Part shown: one piece after another, positions 46,691 through 56,928 of the stretch | Layout of the letters: each line of letters begins with the position of its first letter | How positions within the stretch are numbered: the first letter of the stretch is position 1 | Origin: Vibrio azureus | Lineage (GTDB): Bacteria > Pseudomonadota > Gammaproteobacteria > Enterobacterales > Vibrionaceae | Reading direction: 5' to 3' | Length of the DNA: 64,000 bases | NCBI RefSeq assembly: GCF_002849855.1 | Contig: NZ_CP018616.1 | Location: forward strand, 1,426,001 to 1,490,000 | Notes under the pieces: generated by a model | The model's database searches: none | Told to the model about the DNA's origin: nothing | Seen by the model: only the letters and a program-made list of their open reading frames with translations | Position numbers and translations under genes: made by a program

Positions 46691-47874
46691 ACGGCCTCCT
46701 TATTAGTATTATTCAGCTCGCTTTTTTCAGTCGGTTTCTTAGCATGTTTTGCGATTAATAGTGCCACTATCACAAGAGGTATCGAATATCCAAGCATGGG
46801 CCATAACATTTGGATTGAGCGTACCGCATCCACACCATAATTTGCTTGTTCAATTTGTACTTCAATATAGTGGGTAATAGGGAGAAGACTTCGCCAAGCA
46901 AGTGCTGGCGTATTCATATCTTGGACGGGAAAAGTAATGCCCATAAAGGCAAAACTAGGCGCAGTGAAGGCACCAGCAAAACTCATCGCTCTGGCGGGAT
47001 CCATAGTTAAAAAGAAAAACAAAGCTCCCATGATCATACAGGCTAACACAGTAACAAATTGTGCCAAGATGAGAGCAAGATAACTGCCTGTCATTGGCCA
47101 TTCGAGTAAGACGTAAAACCAAAGTAAAAACAACGCCCCTTGCAGCATAAATACAGGGATATAATACGTTAAAATTTGACATGCTTTTTTAAATGGCTGT
47201 GCTCCAAGGAAGAGAAAGGGGGACTTGGTGTTGTGGCCATATATACGAAAGTGGGCAGCAAGAATTAAAATGGTACTGACAACGATGCCTATTTGCCAAA
47301 TTGCGGGGACAATAGCTGAGACTAAAAACTGTGCGTAATTAGTATTCCGATTAAACAGTGCAGTGACTTGGTTTCTTATTGGTAAGGCACTGCTTTGTGC
47401 TGATAAAGAGGTCGTGTTGCCTTTAGCCAAAAAGCCCATAGTCTCGATTTGAGCGTCAAAATAGCCAAGGGATTGCGTGACGGCGGAATTGATCAGCTTA
47501 GTCACTAGAATATACTGACTGTTTACAAAAATAGAGAGTTGAGGTTGGCGATGCTGTCGAATATCCTCTTCAAATGTAGCAGGAATAATCACATAAGCAT
47601 AAATATCGCCTTCAATCATGGCGTTCTTTGCCTCTAATGCACTCGGCAACTGATACTCAACCGATAAAGTCGGCGAAGCATCAAGTGTTTGATGGAGTTT
47701 GTATGACAAAGTTGAGTGTTGTAAATCAACAATGCCAATAGGCAAATTTCTTGCGGTTCCTGCAGAGAATACCCCCCATACAATCAGCGCGATAAATATG
47801 GGTAACCAAGTTAAGCTTGAAACTAACCAAGCATCTTTACGAAGAATCTGTCGTTGTGAGATGTGCACCGTCAT
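46687..47874 (-). CDS. ABC-2-type export permease, subunit 1
   Basis: 395 aa, paralogous to the following permease in topology: an N-terminal helix (about 18-36), a periplasmic domain with the same PIGIVDLQHSTLSYKLHQTL-type opening (PIAVINLDNSQISLTLERMV in the partner), and five C-terminal helices. The two presumably heterodimerise. It lies 18 nt after the HlyD-like gene. Confidence 0.85.
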   Translation of the reverse strand: MTVHISQRQILRKDAWLVSSLTWLPIFIALIVWGVFSAGTARNLPIGIVDLQHSTLSYKLHQTLDASPTLSVEYQLPSALEAKNAMIEGDIYAYVIIPATFEEDIRQHRQPQLSIFVNSQYILVTKLINSAVTQSLGYFDAQIETMGFLAKGNTTSLSAQSSALPIRNQVTALFNRNTNYAQFLVSAIVPAIWQIGIVVSTILILAAHFRIYGHNTKSPFLFLGAQPFKKACQILTYYIPVFMLQGALFLLWFYVLLEWPMTGSYLALILAQFVTVLACMIMGALFFFLTMDPARAMSFAGAFTAPSFAFMGITFPVQDMNTPALAWRSLLPITHYIEVQIEQANYGVDAVRSIQMLWPMLGYSIPLVIVALLIAKHAKKPTEKSELNNTNKEAV

Positions 47875-47892
47875 AAACTGGTCTCAATGAAT

Positions 47893-48873
47893 TTATAGTT
47901 TGACCACAACACTCATGCCCATTCGGAGCTCAGATTCCGGTTGGGTAGGGCGGGCTTCTACAGCAAAGGTTCTAAGATCAAAACCTGACGAGGCATCGGT
48001 GGCGCGCCATGTTGCAAAATCTCCCATGACAGCGATATGAGTCACCTCAAACTCCAGTTCTTTATTTAGTGCAGGTAGGAATGCGTTAAAAGTCGTGCCT
48101 TTCGTAAAGTGTGGAAGCAAGTCTTCTCTAACATTGAGCGTTGCCCAAGCGTCTTTAGTGTCGATAACGGTAACAACAGGGAAGCCTTGAGGAGCTAATT
48201 CGCCGCTGTGTAATAAAACTTGTGAAACTTCACCATCAAACCAACTGAAAACTTCGGTATCTTTTGCATAAGCTTCGACTTCAGCGACAGCACCGGCGGC
48301 CATACGTACTTTTTCTACTGCAGCAACTTTGGTTTCTTGTCGAGTTCCTTCTTGTGCCATTTGGAACATCTGTTGGGCTGCACTTTCGGTATATTGAGCT
48401 GCTTGCCACTGCGTATAAGCTTCATCTCTTTTCTGTTCAGCGACTACACCATCTCGGTAGAGGTTATTGATACGTTGGTAAGTTTTACTCATCAGCTGTT
48501 CGGCGGCTTTGGCTTTTAACCATTGATCTTTAGCCGCTTGTATTTGTTGTTTACGAGCACCGATTTCAGCTTCAAGCGCCAAGGCACTGGCTGCTTTTTC
48601 TCCTGCTTTTGCTTGCTCTAACTTGGCCTCTATTTCAGGGCTATGAAGTGTAAACGTTAATTGACCTTTACTGACGGTATCACCCTTACGAACCATTACT
48701 TGATCAATTCGACCGGGCACTTTGGATGAAATGCTGTATTGTTGAGCTTCAATTAAACCTTGTAAACGCACCGGTGTAGGCTGATAGGCGAGGTAAAATT
48801 GATAGCCGACCCAAGTCACGGCACCCAGAGCACAAAGTGAAAGCAAAGCAGTATTTAATGGTTTCGATGACAT
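47893..48873 (-). CDS. HlyD/EmrA-like periplasmic adaptor protein
   Basis: 326 aa. An N-terminal membrane anchor (about 8-27) precedes a biotinyl-lipoyl half (VRLQGLIEAQQYSISSKVPG, MVRKGDTVSKGQ), a helical hairpin (about 80-200, Ala/Gln/Lys-rich) and a beta-barrel segment with a second lipoyl half (WFDGEVSQVLLHSGELAPQG). It would bridge the inner-membrane permeases and the TolC-like channel. GAGGTG precedes the ATG; 4 nt separate it from the TolC-like gene. Confidence 0.9.
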   Translation of the reverse strand: MSSKPLNTALLSLCALGAVTWVGYQFYLAYQPTPVRLQGLIEAQQYSISSKVPGRIDQVMVRKGDTVSKGQLTFTLHSPEIEAKLEQAKAGEKAASALALEAEIGARKQQIQAAKDQWLKAKAAEQLMSKTYQRINNLYRDGVVAEQKRDEAYTQWQAAQYTESAAQQMFQMAQEGTRQETKVAAVEKVRMAAGAVAEVEAYAKDTEVFSWFDGEVSQVLLHSGELAPQGFPVVTVIDTKDAWATLNVREDLLPHFTKGTTFNAFLPALNKELEFEVTHIAVMGDFATWRATDASSGFDLRTFAVEARPTQPESELRMGMSVVVKL

Positions 48874-48877
48874 GGAT

Positions 48878-50287
48878 TTATTTCACCTCTTTTGTGTTGA
48901 GTGTTTGGGTGTAAGCGGTTTGTTGATATTGTGCAAAACTGTCCATTTCATTACTGACGGCTAAGAGTTTTACAAGAGCGATTAAATAATGAAAGCGCGC
49001 AACAGATTGTTGAGTTTCAATATTGGCAAGATAAAGCTGTGCATCGACCACATCAAGCGAAGAGGATAAACCTTGTTTGAAAGCGTTTTGACGTAAACGG
49101 AGATTTTCATTAGCTAAGGTTAAGCTTGTATCTAGGCCTTTTACTTCGTCAATCGCTTGTTGAGCCTCTTGATAGGTTTTCTGTACCAAAAGTGAAAGGT
49201 CTTGTTTAGCTTGGGATTTTAGCGCATCAATTTGGACAAGCATGCTTTGTGCGGCTTTAACTTGCTCGCTGCGACCATTTGATTCGATCAATGGAATGCT
49301 GACTCCAACTCCAACTAGCCAATCTGGCGCCATTTGACTGGCCAAAGAATCACCCTCATACAACGTGTAGTCACCATATAAATAGACCTCAGGGTAATAT
49401 TTGCCTTTCTCAGCTTGCAATAAGCTTTCTGCTTGTTTGTTCTTCGCATCTAAAAGATCTAAACCGGGGTAGGTCAAAAGGGTCTGATCAATAAAGGCAC
49501 TTAAGGGCGGTAAGTTATTATTAATGAATAGTGACTCAGTAGGTTGAAGCGGATCAGTTTGAACCAGAAGTTTATTGAGAGCTGCTTGAGCGATGTTTAG
49601 GCTACTTGCGGCTTTGTTGGCGGCCACTTTAGCGGTCGATAGTGAGGCTTCCGCTTGAAGTGTTTCAACATGAGCAATTTGGCCTTGTTGTTCCATTTTT
49701 TGTGCAAAAAGCCGATGTTTTTCAAGCCCTTTAACGACTTCTTGGCGCGTATTTAGCACTTCTTTGGCAAGGATTACAGAAAAGTAATACTTCGCGAGGT
49801 CTTCATATCGTGCTTGTTGCTCCATGGCTAATTGACTCTTGGCCTCTTCGGTTTTTCCTTGTGCTGCAGCTTGTGCTGCATCAATTCGTCCGCCAGTAAA
49901 AATCGGCCAGATAGCACGAATGGAAGAAGTAAACACATCTCGTTCGGTAATTGTACTCTTGGAATTTAAAAGTCCAGCTAATAAATCATCTAATTTAGGT
50001 AAGCGCGGTAAGTCGGTGCTATCTAGAAGCTGTTGCCCTGAAACGGTGACATCATTATCTAGGTAAGTATAGTTAGCGCCAATAGTAATATTGGGAAGGT
50101 CAAGGTTGTCAGTTGCTTTTTGTCGATATTCATAAGTCGACACGTTTGCTTGTTGTGCTTTTAAAGAATAGTTGTTCTCTTTCAATAAGCTCCAAGCATT
50201 GTTAAATGTTATCGGTGTTGAATGACAAGCAAGAGAGATTGAGCTGGATAAAAAGCCCAATATCAAGAGTTTTCCAGTTTTCGTCAT
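48878..50287 (-). CDS. TolC-family outer membrane efflux protein
   Basis: 469 aa. The signal peptide ends near LACHSTP. Two TolC-type repeats follow, each with long helices (about 40-255 and 265-450), with the typical PNITIGANYTYLD and GVGVSIPLIESNGR strands. It forms a trimeric outer-membrane channel. It is the first gene of the exporter operon, with no strong Shine-Dalgarno. It is unlikely to be the housekeeping TolC, given its dedicated operon. Confidence 0.9.
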   Translation of the reverse strand: MTKTGKLLILGFLSSSISLACHSTPITFNNAWSLLKENNYSLKAQQANVSTYEYRQKATDNLDLPNITIGANYTYLDNDVTVSGQQLLDSTDLPRLPKLDDLLAGLLNSKSTITERDVFTSSIRAIWPIFTGGRIDAAQAAAQGKTEEAKSQLAMEQQARYEDLAKYYFSVILAKEVLNTRQEVVKGLEKHRLFAQKMEQQGQIAHVETLQAEASLSTAKVAANKAASSLNIAQAALNKLLVQTDPLQPTESLFINNNLPPLSAFIDQTLLTYPGLDLLDAKNKQAESLLQAEKGKYYPEVYLYGDYTLYEGDSLASQMAPDWLVGVGVSIPLIESNGRSEQVKAAQSMLVQIDALKSQAKQDLSLLVQKTYQEAQQAIDEVKGLDTSLTLANENLRLRQNAFKQGLSSSLDVVDAQLYLANIETQQSVARFHYLIALVKLLAVSNEMDSFAQYQQTAYTQTLNTKEVK

Positions 50288-50448
50288 GGCCGCTACTTTA
50301 TTTTTAGAGTAATAGCTCTAATATAGGTGATAATTAAGAGCTTGTTAAGAGATAAAGGAAATTGTATACCCAGGTGAATAAGGATAAGTGTATGTTATTT
50401 AGGCACCTCGTGTGAAGAAAAGTCGTATCACAACTCACAAAGTGGCAA

Positions 50449-50676
50449 TTACGTTGAGGGTGGGCAATGGAATTCAGCACGCCATACAAGTTTACGTGAA
50501 TTTTTCATGGTATTAAGCAGATCTTCACCACTCATTTGAGGAATTGAAAGCAAGACATTGAAAGCAGAAGGATTCGCACTGTCTTTCTCATAAGCCCTAA
50601 CATGGGTAAATGTTGTCTTCATATTGTTGGCAAGCACAATTTTGTTTAAGCAGATTCCAAATCTGTCGCGTTTCAT
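50449..50676 (-). CDS. Small hypothetical protein (75 aa)
   Basis: 75 aa, soluble, not recognised. An excellent AAAGGAG 6 nt before ATG 50676 supports expression. It has no signal peptide or membrane segment; the central part (FNVLLSIPQMSGEDLLNTMK) could form a strand-helix unit. Two cysteines. It lies upstream of the exporter operon on the same strand but 160 nt away, so a link is uncertain. Confidence 0.6.
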   Translation of the reverse strand: MKRDRFGICLNKIVLANNMKTTFTHVRAYEKDSANPSAFNVLLSIPQMSGEDLLNTMKNSRKLVWRAEFHCPPST

Positions 50677-50897
50677 ACTCAACTCCTTTGCGACTAAGCT
50701 TTTTATGTGTGGTATTTTTGGTACTTGATAGAAAACTGCATGTGCTCAAGCTTAGTCAAATTATCAGTGTTCAAACCGAACCTTTACTGTTGGTGGAAAA
50801 TTATACAGGAAAGTAAAACGCAATTCTGAGTAATTAGCATGCGGGTTTGTGATCCCAATCGTGAATCTTGTCCAACCAGCTTAAAAAAGCGATAGAT

Positions 50898-50980
50898 AAA
50901 CCCAAGTGACCTCAAGATGCTTGATTAAGAGCTAAGGTCATCTCGCTGAACGCAGCATCTTGAGGTTACTTGGGTATAAA
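50898..50980. repeat. Dispersed palindromic repeat, best-preserved copy
   Basis: ACCCAAGTGACCTCAAGATGC (50900-50920) faces GCATCTTGAGGTTACTTGGGT (50954-50974): 21 bp with one mismatch. The inner 33 nt are unique sequence. It gives the family consensus. Confidence 0.92.
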
Positions 50981-51138
50981 TATTGTTGGGCTTGTTTAAA
51001 ACAGATGTATCGAAAAGCAGTCATTATTTAAACGTTTGCGCTGCTGGGTATTGATGTAAATCAAAATGTCGTAGACAATACCAGTGGTGTCGTGAACAGC
51101 ACTCTTTAGGGTGTAATTTTTTACTCTAGAGTTTTTCA

Positions 51139-51171
51139 TATATCCAAGTGACTTTAAGGTATTTGGGTATA
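51139..51171. repeat. Dispersed palindromic repeat, short copy
   Basis: ATATCCAAGTGACTTTAAGG faces TATTTGGGTATA with almost no interior. This is a compact, decayed member of the family. Confidence 0.6.
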
Positions 51172-51369
51172 CTTAAACCACTTTAGGGTGATGGAATCCA
51201 ATCTATCGTCTCAGGGTATCAATACCAAAGGGTTTGAGTTTATTGGTTTTGCCTATCAACGTAATAGGTAAGACCCACTTTCTATTTTTGGGTGCCATTG
51301 ATAGGGTTGGCTCAATTCTTTGGCCGTATCCAGGCATACAATAAGTACCTATTTTTTAAGGGAAAGATG

Positions 51370-52872
51370 ATGGTAATACCAGAAAACAGTAGCATCGTTA
51401 TTTTTGGCGCTTCAGGGGACCTTACTTATCGTAAGCTTATTCCCGCTCTCTACCACCTCTATGCGAGTAAACAGCTTCCTAAAAATTTTGCGATTTTAGG
51501 CGTCAGTCGCACTGAGTACAGCGATAGCTCTTATAGAGAAAAGCTGATGAAGTCACTCCAAGAAATGGAGAAAACGGAGCCAGAGACGCTGAAAGCATTT
51601 GTCAACCATCTGCACTATCAAGCAATCAATACTTCCGACACAGCAGACTACGCCAAGTTAGTCGCTCGCTTAGATCAACTTGCTGATGATTATCAATTCG
51701 AGCAACGTAATACGCTTTTCTATCTTGCAACACCGCCAAGTCTTTACAGTGTTATCCCGGCTAGCCTTGCAGCACACGGCTTAAATCAAGAGCACGACGG
51801 GTGGAAGCGCTTAATTATCGAGAAGCCATTTGGCTATGATCTTGAATCAGCTAGAACCCTTGATAAAGAGATTCATGTGCACTTCCAAGAGCATCAAATT
51901 TACCGAATTGATCACTATTTAGGTAAAGAAACGGTGCAAAATCTGTTGGTCTTCCGTTTTTCAAATGCGATGTTTGAGCCGTTGTGGAACCGTAACTTTA
52001 TCGATTATGTGGAAATCACCGGATCTGAATTCTTGGGTGTAGAAGAGCGAGGGGGCTATTATGATGGCTCTGGTGCTGTTCGTGATATGTTCCAAAACCA
52101 CCTTTTGCAAGTTCTTGCCATGGTTGGGATGGAACCACCAGCACAAATCAATGCGGATGCAATGCGCGATGAAGTCGTAAAAGTACTGCAGTGTTTAAAA
52201 CCATTAGATGCAGAAGCTCTTCGTAATGATCTGGTCTTGGGACAATATACGGCATCGGAAGTACGTGGCAAGCACCTATTAGGTTATCGTGAAGAACAGG
52301 GTGTTGCTGACGATTCTAGAACGGAAACCTACATTGGTCTAAAAGCATACATTAACAACTGGCGCTGGAATGGTGTGCCATTTTATGTTCGAACGGGTAA
52401 ACGCCTTCCAACTCGCGTTACAGAGGTTGTTATCCATTTCAAACAGACGCCTCACCCTGTATTTGGGCAAAATGCACCTGAAAACAAACTGATCATTCGT
52501 ATTCAGCCTGACGAAGGCATTCAGATGAGTTTTGGTTTGAAAGAACCAGGGGCAGGTTTTGAAGCGAAAGAAGTAAAAATGAATTTCCACTATGCTGACT
52601 TACAAGAAACACAAATGTTGACAGCATATGAACGCCTTTTGTTAGACGCTTTGAACGGTGATGCGACTTTGTTTGCTCGTAGCGACGCGGTTGAGGCTTG
52701 CTGGAAATACGTGCAACCGATCCTAGACTTCAAGCAAGATCCGCAAGCACTGTTTGGTTACGCTTGTGGAACATGGGGACCTAAAGCAGCGGATGACTTG
52801 CTCTCACGTGACCAACGTGCATGGCGTTTCCCTTGTAAAAACCTAACAGACACGGACTACTGCGAATTATGA
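51370..52872 (+). CDS. zwf: Glucose-6-phosphate 1-dehydrogenase
   Basis: 500 aa, the usual length. It oxidises glucose-6-phosphate to 6-phosphogluconolactone with NADP+, the entry to the oxidative pentose phosphate and Entner-Doudoroff routes. The coenzyme motif [11 protein letters not shown] (13-23) and the substrate/catalytic motif RIDHYLGKE are intact. I chose ATG 51370 (AGGGA 6 nt upstream); the longer frame from 51292 adds non-conserved residues. It overlaps pgl by 4 nt (ATGA). Confidence 0.97.
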   Translation: MVIPENSSIVIFGASGDLTYRKLIPALYHLYASKQLPKNFAILGVSRTEYSDSSYREKLMKSLQEMEKTEPETLKAFVNHLHYQAINTSDTADYAKLVARLDQLADDYQFEQRNTLFYLATPPSLYSVIPASLAAHGLNQEHDGWKRLIIEKPFGYDLESARTLDKEIHVHFQEHQIYRIDHYLGKETVQNLLVFRFSNAMFEPLWNRNFIDYVEITGSEFLGVEERGGYYDGSGAVRDMFQNHLLQVLAMVGMEPPAQINADAMRDEVVKVLQCLKPLDAEALRNDLVLGQYTASEVRGKHLLGYREEQGVADDSRTETYIGLKAYINNWRWNGVPFYVRTGKRLPTRVTEVVIHFKQTPHPVFGQNAPENKLIIRIQPDEGIQMSFGLKEPGAGFEAKEVKMNFHYADLQETQMLTAYERLLLDALNGDATLFARSDAVEACWKYVQPILDFKQDPQALFGYACGTWGPKAADDLLSRDQRAWRFPCKNLTDTDYCEL

Positions 52873-53585
52873 TCAACCACAAGATCTTCCCAACAGCTGA
52901 GCAGGTTGTAGATAGCCTTGCCAACGATATGAAAGCATTTAGTGAAATGGAAAGACCAATCCACATTTCGCTATCTGGTGGAAGTACACCAAAGATGTTA
53001 TTCGAACGACTTGCGCGTGAGGACTATGCTTCGTCAATCAATTGGAAGAATTTACATTTTTGGTGGGGGGATGAACGTTGTGTTTCTCCAGAGGATGCGG
53101 AAAGTAACTACGGTGAAGCTAATTCTTTGCTCTTTAGCAAAGTTGACATTCCAGCCGAGAACATTCACCGTATTTTAGGTGAAAATGATCCTGAATTAGA
53201 GGCGATTCGTTTTGCGAAAGAGATGGAAGCCACCATCCCTATGACAAACGGTACTCCGGTATTCGATTGGATTTTACTTGGGGTTGGTGCTGACGGGCAC
53301 ACTGCTTCTTTGTTTCCGGGCCAGACGAATTATGATGATGAGAACTTATCGGTTTTAGCCACTCACCCTGAATCTGGACAAATTCGCGTGTCGAAAACAG
53401 CGCGAGTTTTAGAAGCAGCGAAACGTATTAGCTATTTAGTTCTTGGTGCGGGTAAAGCCGACATCATAGAAGAGATTAACCACCAACCAGCAGAAATGCT
53501 GCCATATCCTGCGGCGAAAATTCAAGCAAAGACAGGGTTAACTGAGTGGTATTTAGATTTAGACGCAGCGGCAAAAGTAATATAA
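52869..53585 (+). CDS. pgl: 6-phosphogluconolactonase
   Basis: 238 aa, DevB/SOL-type lactonase. Signatures are [12 protein letters not shown] near the N-terminus, WWGDERCV and [14 protein letters not shown]. It hydrolyses 6-phosphogluconolactone to 6-phosphogluconate. It is translationally coupled to zwf by a 4-nt overlap and followed 39 nt later by gnd, giving the pathway in reaction order. Confidence 0.96.
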   Translation: MINHKIFPTAEQVVDSLANDMKAFSEMERPIHISLSGGSTPKMLFERLAREDYASSINWKNLHFWWGDERCVSPEDAESNYGEANSLLFSKVDIPAENIHRILGENDPELEAIRFAKEMEATIPMTNGTPVFDWILLGVGADGHTASLFPGQTNYDDENLSVLATHPESGQIRVSKTARVLEAAKRISYLVLGAGKADIIEEINHQPAEMLPYPAAKIQAKTGLTEWYLDLDAAAKVI

Positions 53586-53624
53586 GCCGTTTTTGGTCGA
53601 GTTAAAGATAATTGGAGAGAAATA

Positions 53625-55073
53625 ATGAAAGGTGATATCGGTGTAATTGGCCTAGCGGTAATGGGTCAAAACCTTATCCTAAACATGAATGACCACGGTT
53701 TTAAAGTTGTGGCTCACAACCGTACTGCGGCTAAAGTGGATGAATTCTTGGAAGGGCCAGCGAAAGGCACAAACATCATCGGTGCCTACTCTCTAGAAGA
53801 TTTAGTAGAGAAACTCGAAACACCGCGTAAAATTATGTTGATGGTACGTGCAGGTGACGTAGTTGATAAATTTATTGATGCACTTGTTCCTTTATTAGAC
53901 AAAGGTGACATCATCATCGACGGTGGTAATACGAACTTCCCAGACACTAACCGCCGTGTTGCTGCATTGCGTGAAAAAGGCATTCATTTTATTGGCACGG
54001 GTGTATCTGGTGGCGAAGAAGGTGCACGTTTTGGCCCATCAATCATGCCTGGTGGCGCTCCAGAAGCATGGGAAGCCGTGAAGCCTATCTTCCAAGGCAT
54101 TTCAGCTAAAACCGATGCAGGTGAGCCTTGCTGTGATTGGGTAGGTAACGATGGTGCTGGCCACTTTGTTAAAATGGTACACAATGGTATCGAATACGGT
54201 GACATGCAGCTTATCACAGAAGCCTACCAGTTCATGAAAGATGGTCTAGGGATGTCTGCAGACGAGATGCAAACTGTATTCGCTGATTGGAATAAGACGG
54301 AGCTAGACAGCTACTTGGTTGAAATCACGGCTGATATCCTTGGCTACAAAGATGAAGACGGTGAAGCTCTAGTCGAAAAAATCCTAGATACAGCTGGCCA
54401 AAAAGGGACAGGTAAGTGGACAGGTATCAATGCATTAGACATGGGTATTCCACTTACGTTGATCACTGAATCGGTATTTTCTCGTTGTCTATCTGCCCTT
54501 AAAGAGCAGCGTGTCGAGGCAGAGAAACTCTTCGGTAAAACAATCACACCTGTTGAAGGCGATAAGCAAGAGTGGGTTGATGCACTTCGTCAGGCACTGC
54601 TTGCCTCTAAAATTATTTCCTACGCTCAAGGCTTTATGTTAATGCGTGAAGCATCAAATGAAAACGTCTGGGATTTAAACTACGGTAATGTCGCGCTCAT
54701 GTGGCGTGGTGGTTGTATCATTCGTTCTGCATTCCTAGGCAACATTCGTGATGCGTTTGAAGCGAACCCAGAGATCGCATTCCTAGGTTCAGATGCCTAC
54801 TTTAAAGGTATCTTGGATAACTGTATGAGTGCATGGCGTAAAGTTGCAGCTAAGTCTATGGAAGTGGGTATTCCAATGCCATGTATGACTTCTGCTCTTA
54901 CGTTCTTGGACGGTTACACAACAGCACGCCTACCAGCGAACTTGTTGCAGGCTCAACGTGATTACTTTGGTGCACACACATACGAGCGTACTGATCGTCC
55001 ACGTGGTGAGTTCTTCCACACAAACTGGACGGGCACAGGCGGCGATACGGCTTCGACAACATACGACGTATAA
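53625..55073 (+). CDS. gnd: 6-phosphogluconate dehydrogenase, decarboxylating
   Basis: 482 aa, long-form enzyme. It has the NADP motif GVIGLAVMGQNL, the catalytic GAGHFVKMVHNGIEYGDMQ (Lys and His) and the C-terminal tail with FHTNWTGTGG. It makes ribulose-5-phosphate, CO2 and NADPH. GGAGAG precedes the ATG. It ends the zwf-pgl-gnd operon before a strong terminator. Confidence 0.97.
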   Translation: MKGDIGVIGLAVMGQNLILNMNDHGFKVVAHNRTAAKVDEFLEGPAKGTNIIGAYSLEDLVEKLETPRKIMLMVRAGDVVDKFIDALVPLLDKGDIIIDGGNTNFPDTNRRVAALREKGIHFIGTGVSGGEEGARFGPSIMPGGAPEAWEAVKPIFQGISAKTDAGEPCCDWVGNDGAGHFVKMVHNGIEYGDMQLITEAYQFMKDGLGMSADEMQTVFADWNKTELDSYLVEITADILGYKDEDGEALVEKILDTAGQKGTGKWTGINALDMGIPLTLITESVFSRCLSALKEQRVEAEKLFGKTITPVEGDKQEWVDALRQALLASKIISYAQGFMLMREASNENVWDLNYGNVALMWRGGCIIRSAFLGNIRDAFEANPEIAFLGSDAYFKGILDNCMSAWRKVAAKSMEVGIPMPCMTSALTFLDGYTTARLPANLLQAQRDYFGAHTYERTDRPRGEFFHTNWTGTGGDTASTTYDV

Positions 55074-55100
55074 TCTGTTAATGCTCTATTAATGCATGTA

Positions 55101-55131
55101 AATAAAAGGTGCCAACCCGGCACCTTTTATT
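55101..55131 (+). terminator. Terminator of the zwf-pgl-gnd operon
   Basis: AATAAAAGGTGCC / GGCACCTTTTATT, a 13-bp stem with a 5-nt loop. It reads as a terminator on both strands and separates gnd from the convergent lipoprotein gene. Confidence 0.9.
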
Positions 55132-55176
55132 GATTAGTTATTCATTCATTACAATATTATTGACTTATTATACGAT

Positions 55177-56928
55177 TTAATTCTGATAGTTATCTCCCCA
55201 ATAGAATGAGAGAAGATGATTATCTCTTTCCAATATATAAATCCTTCCTTTGTACATAAATGGTAAAAAGGCTCCTCTAGAAACTTTCCTGTCTTCATTT
55301 GTAGGCTTAGTTAAACTAAGTTTAACACGTGAGATGGTATAGTTAGACTTTAAATCAGACTTTAAAGAATATACATATTTTCCAGTAACAACGGGGAAAC
55401 GGGAAATAGGAGGTGATTTAAAAGGCTTGGACCATGTGTCTTCGAATGTATTGTACACAGCCGCATTCTCAGACCAAAACATGAAAATATTTCCTTCCAT
55501 CTCTGCTGTTTGATTGAAATCATATGCGTATGATGAAGGGTGATTCGGTTGATTTGGTGGCCTACTAATCAATTTATCCCAACTGTCATTAGTAAAATCA
55601 TATCGATAATCATTTGGTTTTGCCCCAGCATAACCTGATTTGACATCACCAAATAGGTAGAGCTTATCTCCAATAATGTGGTGTGACAGTGTATTAAGGT
55701 GATCTCTATGTATTATTTCAGGTGACTCAGAATAGATTTCCCATGATAAGTCATTTTCTTTGAACCTATATAATTTATTAGATGCAAATAAAAATAAATT
55801 GTTCTTGTATGTTCCTATTTGTAAACCATCGGCCTTGTTAACCTCTAATCCTATCTCAGTAAGTTTTTCGACTTTATTGTTAATCATGTCATACTCAATA
55901 GAATACTGATCATTAAAGAAATAAAGTTTATCGTTTAAAACGGTTATAGCTGGCTGATGTAAAAATTCTTTGTTTACCAGAAGTTTACCATGCTCAACAA
56001 AATCACCAGAATCAGTATCATCTAAAGTTATTTCTAATTCTTTTATGAATTTACCTTTATTTAATACTTTCACGATGATTTGTTCTTTGCCTTCAAATTC
56101 GTCATCATCATGGATAGCTAAAGTAAAGTATCCAGATTTTTCGAACGAGTTGTTTGGTTTGTAACTTAGATCGAAGTCTTTACCATGTTCTGCACTGTTT
56201 TGATTTGCTAGCTCAAAGGTAATATCTGAGCTATCCATTGAATCTAGTTGTAAGTCGAACCATATACGATGCTGGTACTCATTTTCATAAAGGGTTACCT
56301 TCGAATCTCTGAATACAAGGCCCTCAATAACTTTAACTATTCTCGTAACTTCTGCTTTATTACCCGCGCTGTCGTTCACCGAGTATACTAAGACATATTG
56401 ACCAACTCTATCTGTATCAATATCACCGGAAATTTTTACTTGATTGATAATATTATCGTCGACATTATCGGTTGCTAAAAAGCCTGGATCAACAAATGTG
56501 TCTCCCAATGCAATGGATATAGATTTCGAACCAAGCAATTCAATTTTAGGGGGGATAGTATCGTTATTTACTGTTGGTTTTCCTACTGGTTTACTAGGTT
56601 CTACTACTGGTTTACTAGGTTCTACTGCTGGTTTACTAGGCTCTACTGCTGGTTTACTAGGCTCTACTGCTGGTTTACTAGGCTCTACTACTGGTTTACT
56701 AGGCTCTACTGCTGGTTTACTAGGTTCTACTACTGGTTTACTAGGCTCTACTGTAGAGTTAGGTTCTACCACTGGAACAGCAGGCTTCACTACAGGGCTA
56801 GTAGGTTTAACTGCTGGTTGGGTAGTTGATGAGCTATCAGATCCACCACAGCCAGATAAGATGGATGAAACAGCAATGGCTGTCAGTAATCGATTAAACT
56901 TATTCGCAGTTTGAGCGATGTATTTCAC
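55177..56928 (-). CDS. Repeat-containing surface lipoprotein with Ig-like and Calx-beta-like domains
   Basis: 583 aa. The lipobox is LSGC (about residue 27). A low-complexity stalk of eight EPSKP(V/A)V heptapeptides (about 50-115) lifts the rest from the membrane. Next comes a DUF5011/HYR-like Ig domain (GDTFVDPGFLATDN, YSVNDSAGNKAEVTR), then a Calx-beta-like domain (about 210-310). A C-terminal region (about 320-583) has recurring kelch-like strands (NDKLYFFND, GDKLYLFGD). Such architecture suggests cell-surface adhesion or glycan binding. Function is not known. Confidence 0.78.
   Translation of the reverse strand: MKYIAQTANKFNRLLTAIAVSSILSGCGGSDSSSTTQPAVKPTSPVVKPAVPVVEPNSTVEPSKPVVEPSKPAVEPSKPVVEPSKPAVEPSKPAVEPSKPAVEPSKPVVEPSKPVGKPTVNNDTIPPKIELLGSKSISIALGDTFVDPGFLATDNVDDNIINQVKISGDIDTDRVGQYVLVYSVNDSAGNKAEVTRIVKVIEGLVFRDSKVTLYENEYQHRIWFDLQLDSMDSSDITFELANQNSAEHGKDFDLSYKPNNSFEKSGYFTLAIHDDDEFEGKEQIIVKVLNKGKFIKELEITLDDTDSGDFVEHGKLLVNKEFLHQPAITVLNDKLYFFNDQYSIEYDMINNKVEKLTEIGLEVNKADGLQIGTYKNNLFLFASNKLYRFKENDLSWEIYSESPEIIHRDHLNTLSHHIIGDKLYLFGDVKSGYAGAKPNDYRYDFTNDSWDKLISRPPNQPNHPSSYAYDFNQTAEMEGNIFMFWSENAAVYNTFEDTWSKPFKSPPISRFPVVTGKYVYSLKSDLKSNYTISRVKLSLTKPTNEDRKVSRGAFLPFMYKGRIYILERDNHLLSFYWGDNYQN
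56585..56755 (-). repeat. 21-bp tandem repeat, eight copies
   Basis: The plus strand shows GGTTTACTAG eight times at 21-bp spacing, encoding (V/A)VEPSKP on the minus strand. Copies differ by a few silent or Val/Ala changes. Copy number is likely to vary by slippage, changing stalk length in frame. Confidence 0.93.

Larger units (their letters stand above)
50677..51369. other. Repeat-bearing intergenic region ahead of zwf
   Basis: About 690 nt holding two copies of the dispersed palindrome (50898-50980 and 51139-51171) and otherwise no convincing gene. The zwf promoter should lie in the last 200 nt. Confidence 0.5.

Noticed and set aside
56585..56755. Regularly spaced repeats that could suggest a CRISPR array
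   Set aside because: Units are contiguous 21-bp coding repeats with no spacers and no cas genes nearby.
56444..56914. Open frame on the plus strand with repeated GLLGSTTGLLGSTAG
   Set aside because: It is the antisense shadow of the EPSKP repeats in the lipoprotein gene; the repeat length keeps all frames open.
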